Shown: piece after piece, positions 18,082-26,273 of the stretch | How the letters are laid out: the number at the start of each line of letters is the position of its first letter | How positions within the stretch are numbered: position 1 is the first letter of the stretch | Assembly: GCF_003667275.1 (NCBI RefSeq) | Contig: NZ_RCNV01000010.1 | Coordinates: 86,617 to 150,616 of the forward strand | Origin: Mesonia aquimarina | Lineage (GTDB): Bacteria; Bacteroidota; Bacteroidia; Flavobacteriales; Flavobacteriaceae | Length of the DNA: 64,000 nt | Direction of reading: 5' to 3' | The notes under the pieces: generated by a model | Seen by the model: the letters and a program-made list of their open reading frames with translations, nothing else | Databases searched by the model: none | What the model was told of the DNA's origin: nothing | Position numbers and translations under genes: made by a program

Positions 18082-18567
18082 TTAAACCGCCTCTACTTGG
18101 GCTTTTGAAAGCTCTACGCTTAGTGAGCAATTTAACTGCTCTAATTGCAAACAGACTCGGTTTTTTTGTTGTCGTATCACCACTCCGTTTTTCCCTTCAA
18201 ACACCCCGTGTTTTACACGCAATTGTTGTCCGGGCTCATAGTGTGTTATAGCAATGGTTTCGGCAGCATAGTCATTAAAAAAGGCTTGCACCGATTGCAT
18301 TTCTTTTTCTGAAATAACCGCCGGTTGTTGCAACCAATAGACAAAAGCCACCACACCCGGGGTTTTTAATACCTCCAAGCGATTTTTTGCTGTCGTTTTA
18401 ACAAACACATACGAAGAAAAATAAGGAACCTGTACTTTTTTCTTGCGATCGCTCCATTGGCGAACTTCCGTTTTTAACGGGCAATACGCCTCGAAACCTT
18501 GTTGGTCTAAGCGATCGTTAACTTTCTTCTCCGCCCTGCTTTTTACATATACTGCATACCACTGCAT
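18082..18567 (-). CDS. upxY: UpxY-family transcription antiterminator (NusG-like)
   Basis: A 161-aa NusG paralogue. The N-terminal NGN domain begins QWYAVYVKSRAEKKVNDRL and contains YCPLKTEVRQWSDRKKKVQVPYFSSYVFV; the C-terminal KOW segment carries YEPGQQLRVKHGVFEGKNGVV. In Bacteroides, UpxY proteins are encoded first in capsular operons and let RNA polymerase read through the long operon. The position here, first gene behind a strong promoter with the whole glycan operon downstream in the same direction, fits that role. No UpxZ gene is seen beside it. Confidence 0.93.
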   Translation of the reverse strand: MQWYAVYVKSRAEKKVNDRLDQQGFEAYCPLKTEVRQWSDRKKKVQVPYFSSYVFVKTTAKNRLEVLKTPGVVAFVYWLQQPAVISEKEMQSVQAFFNDYAAETIAITHYEPGQQLRVKHGVFEGKNGVVIRQQKNRVCLQLEQLNCSLSVELSKAQVEAV

Positions 18568-18598
18568 AAACGAGTAGTTTTTTTACTCAAACTAACGA

Positions 18599-18629
18599 CA
18601 AATATAGAATATTCGTTTTATTTTACAAA
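18599..18629 (-). promoter_or_regulatory. Primary promoter of the polysaccharide operon (TTTG-N19-TATATTTG)
   Basis: On the minus strand a -33 TTTG (18626-18629) is followed after exactly 19 bp by TATATTTG (18599-18606). This matches the Bacteroidota primary-sigma consensus TTTG/TAnnTTTG. The predicted start site is near 18592, giving a 5' leader of about 25 nt before the upxY ATG. It sits just before the word arrays begin, so the transcript would start clear of them. Confidence 0.75.
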
Positions 18630-19640
18630 CGCTTTTGTTAAACAAAGCATTAGGAGAATGTTAAGTTATGGAGTTATCTTGTTATGGGGTTATGTTGTTA
18701 TGTCGTTATGTTGTTATGGGGTATCAGGCGGTAAGCTTTAAGCATTTTGCTTTAGGCGTATTTCAATAACATAGGTTGCTTTCAAAACACTTCGACAATT
18801 TCGATGGTTATCGGGATCGGAACCATCGGGGATCAAACAGCCTAAAATTTTATGCAGCCGGCTCTGCAAATTTTACGAGCTATTTTCTATAGGCCGGTTT
18901 TTCTCAACTATAAATAATTTTTTTTTGAAAGAATTTTTAGTTTCCTTTCATCTCTTCTCTATATTCTTTTTTCTTTTTATTAAAAGCAATACACTTTAAG
19001 CTATACGCTTGTTCCTAAACAATTATCCTTCATTTTCAAAAACACTTCGACAGGCTCAGTGTGACAGATCATTTTCAAATTTTCAAATTATTCCATTATC
19101 ATATCAACCCCTTCCAGCTTCTAACTTCCAGCTTCAAACATTCAACATTAAACATTAATCATTTGACAATTAAAAACACTTCGACAGGCTCAGTGTGACA
19201 GCACGTATGTCATGCTGAGCTTGTCGAAGCATTAGTTAATGCTTGTAATAGCTAAATAACTATCAGTTGAGCAGAAGAAGATTTCTCGACTTCATTTGGA
19301 TTCATTTCCTGTTATGCTGTTACAAGTTAGCTTGTTATGGTGTTTTATTTTTATGCTGTTTGCTGCATGATATATGCTTTAGACTGTAGGCGTATTTTAA
19401 ATAAAACCCCTTCATTTTTAAATTAACGTATTAATTTATTCTAGCTTCTAACTTCCAGCTTCCGTTTTCGACTTCAAAACACTTCGACAGGCTCAGTGTG
19501 ACATTTTAATTCAAAATTTTCAAATTGATCTATTACCACATTAATCCTTTTCAGCTTTAACCTTTAAACGTCAAACATTCATCATTCAACATTCATCATT
19601 CAACATTCAACATTCAACATTTAAAACTATCCCTCTATAA
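18630..19640. repeat. Composite repeat gap between cysN and the upxY promoter
   Basis: No gene is seen. Contents from left to right are a TTATG array (18664-18720) and GGTAAGCTTTAAGC words. A sequence related to 10,980-11,130 follows (18826-18920: GATCAAACAGCCTAAAATTT, AAATTTTACGAGC, AGGCCGGTTT). Then there are CACTTCGACAGGCTCAGTGT units at about 19043, 19178 and 19486, an inverted GTCATGCTGAGCTTGTCGAA unit (19208-19227), and ATTCATC/ATTCAAC heptamers (19575-19620). Confidence 0.75.
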
Positions 19641-19642
19641 AC

Positions 19643-19668
19643 AAAAAAATCCCAAGCTATGCTCGGGA
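19643..19668 (-). terminator. Rho-independent terminator of cysN
   Basis: On the minus strand TCCCGAGC and GCTTGGGA (one G-T pair) flank a short loop and are followed by a run of seven T residues (19643-19650 on the plus strand as A). It lies about 105 bp beyond the cysN stop, so it ends the cysD-cysN transcript before the polysaccharide operon. Confidence 0.75.
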
Positions 19669-19773
19669 ATTTTATACTACTTAAATAAGTGCTCACTTAT
19701 CACTTACAGCTTATTGCCTATTGCATATTGCTTAAGGCTTAAGGCTTAAGGCTTATTGCTTCATACCACAAAA

Positions 19774-21030
19774 CTACACGATCATACCTGCCGCAACAGT
19801 TTCATTGGTACTTTCATCTATTAAGATCAGACTACCGGTATTGCGATTTTCGCGGTACGGATCTATCATTAAGCGACGCGAGGCACGAACCCTAACACGA
19901 GCAATATCATTCATCGCTAGGTGATCATCATCAGTAATGCGGTCATAGGTATTGATATCTATTTTATACACTACTTTTTTAATCATGGCACGTTGCTCAT
20001 TAGCGGTATGCATTAAGGTGTATTTTGTACGGGGTTTTGCCGGCTCATTATTCAGCCAACATAACATTACATCAAATTCCTGCTCGGTTTCCGGTTGGTT
20101 GTTGGTTTTTACCAGCATATCGCCTCGACTGATATCGATATCATCTGTTAACGTAATCGCTATAGACATTGGTGCAAAGGCTTCTTGAACCTCTTCTTCT
20201 CCGGCATTGATACTTTTAATGGTTGAGGTAAAGCCTGATGGCAATACACTTACCTCATCGCCTACTCGGTATATTCCGCTGGCAAGACGCCCGGCATAAC
20301 CACGGTAATCGATAAAGCCTTCTTTTTGCGGACGGATAACGGTTTGTACTGCAAAACGCCCGTCTACCTTATTGATATCACTACTGATATGCATATTTTC
20401 CAACTCATGTAATAGTGGAGCACCTTGATACCAGTCCATATGGGTAGAGCGGTTAACCACATTGTCGCCTAACAAAGCACTAATCGGAATAAAACGTACA
20501 TCTTTAATCAAGAGTTTAGAGGCAAATTCTTCAAACTGACTCATAATATCTTCATAAACCTCCTCTTTAAAATCGACTAAATCCATTTTATTGATGCATA
20601 CAATAATATGCGGAATCTGTAGCAACGAAGCGATAAAGGTATGCCTTTTGGTCTGCTCGATAACCCCATTACGCGCATCGATTAAGATGATGGCCGCATT
20701 GGCTGTTGAAGCACCGGTTACCATATTACGGGTATACTGAATGTGCCCCGGGGTATCGGCAATAATAAATTTTCGTTTCGGGGTGGTAAAATAACGGTAA
20801 GCGACATCGATGGTGATACCCTGCTCGCGCTCATCTTTTAAGCCGTCGGTAAACAAGGCTAAATCTACCCCTTCTTGTCCTTTTTTCTTACTGGTATTGC
20901 TAACCGATTCTAGTTGATCTTCAAAAATTGATTTTGAATCGTATAACAAACGTCCGATAAGTGTACTTTTTCCGTCATCTACACTTCCGGCCGTCGTAAA
21001 TCGTAATAATTGATTTTTATTTATTTCCAT
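19774..21030 (-). CDS. cysN: Sulfate adenylyltransferase GTPase subunit CysN
   Basis: A 418-aa translational GTPase that drives ATP-sulfurylase with CysD, giving adenosine phosphosulfate. G1 GSVDDGKS is at residues 15-22, the DEREQGITID switch region at about 66-75, DTPGH at 92-96 and NKMD at 147-150; domains II and III follow. It is a stand-alone CysN without a fused CysC kinase. It is separated from cysD by a four-helix-bundle ORF, although the two products form one complex. Start and length are normal. Confidence 0.96.
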   Translation of the reverse strand: MEINKNQLLRFTTAGSVDDGKSTLIGRLLYDSKSIFEDQLESVSNTSKKKGQEGVDLALFTDGLKDEREQGITIDVAYRYFTTPKRKFIIADTPGHIQYTRNMVTGASTANAAIILIDARNGVIEQTKRHTFIASLLQIPHIIVCINKMDLVDFKEEVYEDIMSQFEEFASKLLIKDVRFIPISALLGDNVVNRSTHMDWYQGAPLLHELENMHISSDINKVDGRFAVQTVIRPQKEGFIDYRGYAGRLASGIYRVGDEVSVLPSGFTSTIKSINAGEEEVQEAFAPMSIAITLTDDIDISRGDMLVKTNNQPETEQEFDVMLCWLNNEPAKPRTKYTLMHTANEQRAMIKKVVYKIDINTYDRITDDDHLAMNDIARVRVRASRRLMIDPYRENRNTGSLILIDESTNETVAAGMIV

Positions 21031-21105
21031 GGTAATCGCTTTATACTTTAGGCTTTAAGCCGTAAGCTTAATCCCTATATTTTTAACAAATACGTTGTTT
21101 TATAA

Positions 21106-21462
21106 TTAACTTTTCAGTTTCTGACTCAAACGATACAATTTACGCTTGACGTGATTCACCTTCTCATTTAACTCTTCAGAAGTCGTATAATCAATAAAAT
21201 TTAAATCCTTACTTAATAGAATAAAATATTCTAATTCATGAGCAGAACCTAAGCTGATTTGAACAAACCGATTAAAATCTTTATCCGAATCCCTACCGCA
21301 TCCTTCACTAAAATTAGATGGAATTGAATAGGCAGCTCTTCTCATTTGTGATATTAGTTGATACTTTTCATCTTGAGGGTAATTGCTTGTCAATTTATAA
21401 ATATCAAGTGTCAATTTATGTGACAGTTTCCAAACCTCATATTTACTAAAATCCCTCATCAA
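21106..21462 (-). CDS. S23/IVS-type four-helix-bundle protein (copy 2)
   Basis: A 118-aa member of the same family as the ORF at 13198, with FSKYEVWKLSHKLTLDIYKL, LISQMRRAAYSIPSNFSEG and ISLGSAHELEYFILLSKDL. It sits between cysD and cysN, 62 bp and 75 bp away. Both flanks carry short degenerate words: AGCTTACTGCTTAG-like to the right, CTTTAGGCTTTAAGCC to the left. Sequence identity to copy 1 is low by eye beyond the core motifs, so this is not a recent duplication. Function unknown. Confidence 0.9.
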   Translation of the reverse strand: MMRDFSKYEVWKLSHKLTLDIYKLTSNYPQDEKYQLISQMRRAAYSIPSNFSEGCGRDSDKDFNRFVQISLGSAHELEYFILLSKDLNFIDYTTSEELNEKVNHVKRKLYRLSQKLKS

Positions 21463-21524
21463 AATTCTTTTAAGTGGTTAAAAAACAGCTAAAAGCTTAG
21501 TGCTAATAGCTTACTGCTTAGTAA

Positions 21525-22430
21525 TTAGAAATACCCTTCCCGTTTACGGTCTTCCATAGCTGTTTCTGAACGCTTATCATCGGTTCGATTACCACGCTCT
21601 GTCTGCCGCATGGCCGATACCTCTAAGGCTATTTTCTCTAAGGTATCTGCATCACTCTCGATCCCGCCCGTAATGGTAATATCGCCTAAGGTTCTAAACC
21701 GAATTTTTTTGGTAAGAATTTCTTCATGATCTTCTAACTGCAGGTATTCGGAATTCGGAATCCACGAACCGTTTCGCAACACCACTTCTCGCTCATGTGC
21801 AAAATACAAGGAAGGAATCTCAATATTCTCTCGCTTGATATAATTCCACACATCCATTTCAGTCCAATTACTAATTGGAAAAGCTCTAAAATGCTCTCCT
21901 TCAAAATGCTTACCGTTGAGTAAGTTCCATAATTCCGGACGTTGGTTTTTAGGATCCCATTGTCCAAAATCATCTCGATGTGAAAAGAAACGTTCTTTGG
22001 CACGGGCCTTTTCTTCATCGCGTCGGCCTCCCCCAATGGCACAATCAACTTTATTAGATTCAATTGCATCTAACAAGGTGGTAATTTGCAAGGCATTTCG
22101 AGTAGCATTTTTCCCTTTTTCCTCTTGCACCCGTCCTTGATCAATCGATTCTTGAACCGAGCCCACGATAAGCCGCGCTCCTAGATTTTCGATTAAATCA
22201 TCACGAAACTGAATAGTTTCCGGAAAATTATGTCCGGTATCCACGTGCATTAAGGCAAAGGGTATATTTGCCGGGTAAAAAGCTTTTTTAGCCAGGTGGG
22301 TGACTAAAATGGAGTCTTTTCCACCGGAAAATAAAATTACCGGATTCTGAAATTGCGCGTGTACCTCTCGTAAAATATAAATCGCTTCCGATTCTAATTC
22401 ATCGAGGTAATTTAAATAGTATTTATTCAT
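21525..22430 (-). CDS. cysD: Sulfate adenylyltransferase subunit 2 CysD
   Basis: A 301-aa PP-loop ATP pyrophosphatase-family subunit that adenylylates sulfate together with CysN. The PP-loop FSGGKDSILV lies at about residues 34-43. Other family blocks are LMHVDTGHNFPETIQFRD, GGGRRDEEKARAKERFFSHRD and the C-terminal MRQTERGNRTDDKRSETAMEDRKREGYF region. The last of these, near the terminus, is invariant in CysD. First gene of the minus-strand cysD / four-helix / cysN group. No clear TAnnTTTG box is visible just upstream. Confidence 0.96.
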   Translation of the reverse strand: MNKYYLNYLDELESEAIYILREVHAQFQNPVILFSGGKDSILVTHLAKKAFYPANIPFALMHVDTGHNFPETIQFRDDLIENLGARLIVGSVQESIDQGRVQEEKGKNATRNALQITTLLDAIESNKVDCAIGGGRRDEEKARAKERFFSHRDDFGQWDPKNQRPELWNLLNGKHFEGEHFRAFPISNWTEMDVWNYIKRENIEIPSLYFAHEREVVLRNGSWIPNSEYLQLEDHEEILTKKIRFRTLGDITITGGIESDADTLEKIALEVSAMRQTERGNRTDDKRSETAMEDRKREGYF

Positions 22431-23259
22431 AATGCTGGCATTATCTAGGTTATTACTTTTTTATTGTTTTTGTATTTTAGGCTGTAGGCTGTACGCTAGT
22501 TTTTTTTTAGAAACAAGAGACACGAACCAAGAAACAGGACTCTTTTTCTATAGTAAACAAAAGAGTTAATTGTCATGCTGTTCCGATAGCTATCGGAATC
22601 GATTCAGCATCTCATCCTTTTTTATTCATCAGTTAATAGCTAACAGTTTTCAGTTACTAAATTAGTTTAGGTTTTCTTCATAAAGGAATTTAAAATTCTA
22701 CATTTTTTAAAAGCGTTATGCTTTAAGCGCTAAGCTGTAAGCGAATTTCTAAAAAAGACACCTTAGCTTCAAAACACTTCAACATTTATCATTTTAAGAC
22801 AATTAGTACTCTATTAAATTTCTTCATTTTCAAATTTTCAAATTGATCCATGATCACATAAACCTCTTCTAGCCTCCAGACTCAAGCTTCAAATCAACAT
22901 TCTTTTCTACATATTCTTTACTCTTTTTTCTTATTATTGAAAGCTGTACGCAATATGCTTTAGGCTGTACGCTAGTTTTTTTTAGAAACAAGAGACACGA
23001 AACAAGAACCAGGACTCTTTTCATTTTCAAGTTAAGACTTCCCCGACTTCTAACTTCAAACATCCAGCTTCCAACATTCAACATTATTCATTATTCATTA
23101 AACAATTGAAAAACACTTCGACAGCTCCGTATGACAATTTCATTTTCAAATCAACACATCAGCACATCAACCCCTTCCAACTTTCAACTTCAAGCTTCAA
23201 GCTTCTAGCTTCTAGCTTCTAGTTTCTAGTTTCTAGTTTCTAGTTTCAACATTAATAAT
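22431..23259. repeat. Repeat gap between cysC and cysD, left copy of a long direct repeat
   Basis: No gene is seen. About 22480-23053 aligns along its whole length with 24397-24960 on the far side of cysC-DUF2061. The shared order of words is GGCTGTACGCTAG, AAACAAGAGACACGAACCAA, TAGCTAACAGTTTTCAGTTA, CATAAAGGAATTTAAAATTC, AATTGATCCATGATCACATA and CATTCTTTTCTACATATTCT. This copy has an extra TTCCGATAGCTATCGGAA palindrome (22581-22598). The remainder is TTTCTAG heptamers (23205-23245) and a CACTTCGACAG unit. Confidence 0.8.
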
Positions 23260-23847
23260 TCAAAATTTCAACTGTTTCACCAACTGCTCTAAGCCTTCCT
23301 CTAAACTCAATTTTTCGGTATCAATTACAACATCTGCATGCTTGGGTGCTTCATACGGAGCGGATATTCCCGTAAAATTAGCTATTTCTCCTGCTCGTGC
23401 TTTTTTATATAAGCCTTTAACATCCCGCTCTTCACATGTTTCAACACTCGCTTTTACATAGACTTCCATAAAATTATCGGCACCCACAATTTCTTTGATA
23501 GCCGTACGATCTTTAATCAACGGAGACACAAATGCTGCGATTGTTAGCATTCCGGCATCCACAAAGAGTTTTCCTATTTCCGCTATACGGCGTAAATTTT
23601 CCGCTCGTCCTTCCGGGGTGAAATCTAAGTCTTGATTGATTCCTCTTCTGATGTTATCACCATCCAACACATAAGTATGCAAGCCTTGTTGATGCCAGTA
23701 ACTTTCTAAGGCATTTGCTAAGGTGGACTTTCCCGAACCCGACAAGCCCGTAAACCAAATCAACTTTCCAGGATGCTGATGCAGCTGTTCGCGTTCTTTA
23801 CGCGTTACTTGATAATCTTGTTGAATGACATATTTATTCATAACCAT
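23260..23847 (-). CDS. cysC: Adenylylsulfate kinase CysC
   Basis: A 195-aa APS kinase producing PAPS from APS and ATP. The P-loop GLSGSGKS is at residues 34-41; DGDNIRRGINQDLDFTPEGR (about 62-81), AFVSPLIKDR and the YVKASVETCEERDVKGLYKKA segment complete the fold. Starts at 23847 (ATG) or 23841 (ATG) are both possible; the first overlaps the DUF2061 gene by 14 bp, so translation is coupled. Together with CysDN it supplies PAPS, for reductive assimilation or for sulfated glycans. Confidence 0.96.
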   Translation of the reverse strand: MVMNKYVIQQDYQVTRKEREQLHQHPGKLIWFTGLSGSGKSTLANALESYWHQQGLHTYVLDGDNIRRGINQDLDFTPEGRAENLRRIAEIGKLFVDAGMLTIAAFVSPLIKDRTAIKEIVGADNFMEVYVKASVETCEERDVKGLYKKARAGEIANFTGISAPYEAPKHADVVIDTEKLSLEEGLEQLVKQLKF

Positions 23848-24280
23848 GTTCTCTCTCTTTTGTTAATCCGTAAGACGATTTATACCATACCCGCTCATGG
23901 AGGTAATACAACAACATTTTGGTGATCACTTCAGCCAAACCAATCTGTAATCCGGCCATAGGATCTCCCGAAATGATCCACGCTAAGGTCATGGTATCCA
24001 GCGTTCCTACTAACCGCCAGGTAAGTGTTTTAGCGATATGCCGCTTCCGACTTTCGAGAATTTCACCTTCTTTGGACAAGTTTAAATTAAACCACACCCG
24101 TTCATGGAGGTAATACAACAGCATTTTAGTCACCACCTCTGCTACTCCGATACTCAAACCTAGCAATGGATCGCCGGTAATTAGCCAAGATAATAAAATG
24201 GTATCGATAGTCCCAACCATACGCCAGGTAATGGTTTTAGCGATATGTCGCTTTCGTGAACTATGGTGTTGATTTTTCAA
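23834..24280 (-). CDS. Tandem DUF2061 membrane protein
   Basis: A 148-aa protein made of two DUF2061 units (residues about 8-64 and 77-133). Each opens SRKRHIAKT(I/L)TWR and ends MLLYYLHERVW, with two hydrophobic segments per unit. DUF2061 proteins are small membrane proteins often found with cysteine/sulfate-activation genes; the function is unknown. Most examples I know have one unit, so the duplication is of interest. Only a TTG start (24280) is available, six bases after an in-frame TAA. It overlaps cysC. Confidence 0.85.
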   Translation of the reverse strand: MKNQHHSSRKRHIAKTITWRMVGTIDTILLSWLITGDPLLGLSIGVAEVVTKMLLYYLHERVWFNLNLSKEGEILESRKRHIAKTLTWRLVGTLDTMTLAWIISGDPMAGLQIGLAEVITKMLLYYLHERVWYKSSYGLTKEREHGYE

Positions 24281-25620
24281 GCTTTACTATTATATTAATT
24301 AAGCGATGATCAAATTTTTTACAAATAACTTAAAACCTACAATTCCCACCAAATTTATAGGAGTTAAAATTTAAATTTTTTTAAAAGCTGTAGCCAGTAT
24401 GCTTTAGGCTGTACGCTAGTTTTTTTAGAAACAAGAGACACGAACCAAGAAACAGGACTCTTTTTCTATAGTAAACAAAAGAGCTAATTGTCATGCTGAA
24501 CTCGATTCAGCATCTCATCCTTTTTTATTCATCAGTTAATAGCTAACAGTTTTCAGTTACTAAATTAGTTTAGGTTTTCTTCATAAAGGAATTTAAAATT
24601 CAACATTTTTTAAAAGCGTTATGCTTTAAGCGCTAAGCTGTAAGCTGTAAGCGAATTTCTAAAAAAGGACACCTTACCTTCAAAACACTTCAACATTTAT
24701 CATTTTAAGTCAATTAGTACTCTATTAAATTTCTTCATTTTCAAATTTTCAAATTGATCCATGATCACATAAACCTCTTCTAACCTCTAGACTCAAGCTT
24801 CAAATCAACATTCTTTTCTACATATTCTTTGCTCTTTTTTCTCTGCTCTCCAAATTATTAAAAGCTGTACGCAATATGCTCTAAGCTATATTCTAATCTT
24901 TATAGAAAATGAAACAGGACTCTTTTCGTTTTCAAGTTAAAACTTCCCCGTCTTCTAACTTTAAACATCAAACATTAAACAAGCCTTTATTTTTCAAATT
25001 GATTCATTAAACATTCAACCTTAAACATTATTCATTCAACAATCATAAAACACTCTAACAGACCTGGGGTGACAATCGGCTACTGTCATATTGAGCGAAG
25101 AAACGGAGTCGAAATATCTTTCTGTTATGAAAAGAAGAAAATTTTCGGTTTCCTTGATTTCATTTCTTGTTATGTTGTTACAAGTTATCTTGATATGGTG
25201 TTGGGTTGTTAGCTTTAAGCTATAAGCTTTACGCTATAAGCAGCATTCATTATACAGCTTCTATTGATAGCTGGTTATTTTTTTGCGAGTGGAATTTAAC
25301 ATTTAACATTCAACCTTCAACAATCAAAATACACTTCGACAAGCTCAGTGTGACACTCGGCTTTTAATCTATTGAGCGAAGCAAAAGAGGCGAAATATCG
25401 TTTCGTTATTAAAGAAGAAGGCACTTGGGTTTCACAAATGTCATGCTGAACTTGTTTCAGCATCTCATTGCGGGTAGCTGTAAGCTATAGGCTTTACGAT
25501 ATAAGCAGCTTTTAGTATACAGTTTCTAATGACAGTTTGTTATTTCTTTGAGAGTGGAATTCAATCTTCAATAGTTAACCTTCGACAATTAAGGTTAAAC
25601 ATTATTCAAAACGTAAACGA
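24281..25620. repeat. 1.34-kb composite repeat gap, right copy of a long direct repeat
   Basis: No gene is seen. Positions about 24397-24960 are the second copy of the 570-bp direct repeat at 22480-23053. Further right are a GTCATATTGAGCGAAG block (25087-25102), CACTTCGACAAGCTCAGTGT (25331-25350), a divergent TATTGAGCGAAGCAAAAGAG tract, a GTCATGCTGAACTTGTTTCA unit (25440-25459), and two copies of a TATAAGCAGC(A/T)TT(C/T)A segment with following CTTCTA-like words (25228 and 25500). Confidence 0.75.
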
Positions 25621-26061
25621 CTAGTCTAGCATTCCTTTTTGATTTTGTTCACGATCTACAATATCAGCTAAAGTAGCTTTCTTTAGACGTCGAACTGTTT
25701 CATTACGAATCTCCATAACAACTTGCCGAATACCGCAAGTTTCTTCATCAACACACTCTTCGCAAGGCTCATAATAGTCGTAGGTAACACATGGCAATAA
25801 AGCGATAGCGCCATCAAACAAACGGGTAACTGAGGCCATATGGATTGCTTCAGGTTCTTTATGAAGGGAATAGCCTCCATATTTTCCTTTCTTACTATCT
25901 ACAATTCGAGCATTTTTAAGCTCCACCAAAATAGATTCTAAGAATTTTAAAGGAATATTTTGTGCTTGAGCAATTGTACTTACCGAAATTGGAGCTTGAG
26001 CACGATTTCGTGCCAGATAAACCAAAGCGTTGAGAGCGTATTTTGTTTTTTTTGAGAGCAC
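25621..26061 (-). CDS. Rrf2-family transcriptional regulator
   Basis: A winged-helix regulator. The family start MLSKKTKYALNALVYLARN is reproduced if translation begins at the GTG at 26061; the longest frame would add 21 residues of no family character (ATG at 26124). The recognition helix region is SVSTIAQAQNIPLKFLESIL. A cysteine set (CVTYDYYEPCEECVDEETC) near residue 105-125 may hold an Fe-S cluster or sense sulfur status. Lying at the end of the cysteine/sulfate-activation genes and divergent from a flavoprotein gene, it probably controls one or both, perhaps via the dyad at 26138-26182. Confidence 0.85.
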   Translation of the reverse strand: MLSKKTKYALNALVYLARNRAQAPISVSTIAQAQNIPLKFLESILVELKNARIVDSKKGKYGGYSLHKEPEAIHMASVTRLFDGAIALLPCVTYDYYEPCEECVDEETCGIRQVVMEIRNETVRRLKKATLADIVDREQNQKGMLD

Positions 26062-26137
26062 TTTTTGTATTCTATGAATTGCCCAAAGATACATGTTCTT
26101 TAAAAAAACGCCTCCTTTCTCCATTTAATTTGACTAT

Positions 26138-26182
26138 TTTTACAAGCAAAAGTTAGGGTCAACCAAACTTTTGCTTATAAAA
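26138..26182. promoter_or_regulatory. 17-bp inverted repeat between rrf2 and the flavoprotein gene
   Basis: TTTTACAAGCAAAAGTT (26138-26154) is repeated in inverse form as AACTTTTGCTTATAAAA (26166-26182), with one mismatch and an 11-bp centre. The half-site spacing is about 28 bp centre to centre, near three helical turns. It lies in the only non-coding stretch between the divergent genes and is a good candidate operator, possibly for the Rrf2 protein itself. An RNA hairpin is the alternative. Confidence 0.6.
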
Positions 26183-26273
26183 ATACAACAGTCTAGTTAC
26201 ACAGCCTAAAAATAACTTTAAATTTCTAAGGCTATTTTTTTATATTATTTAAGTCAGTGTTATAATTAAATCC

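Noticed and set aside
4329..25620. CRISPR array
   Set aside because: The repeats are 7-8-bp tandem words or palindromes without constant-length unique spacers, and no cas gene is present.
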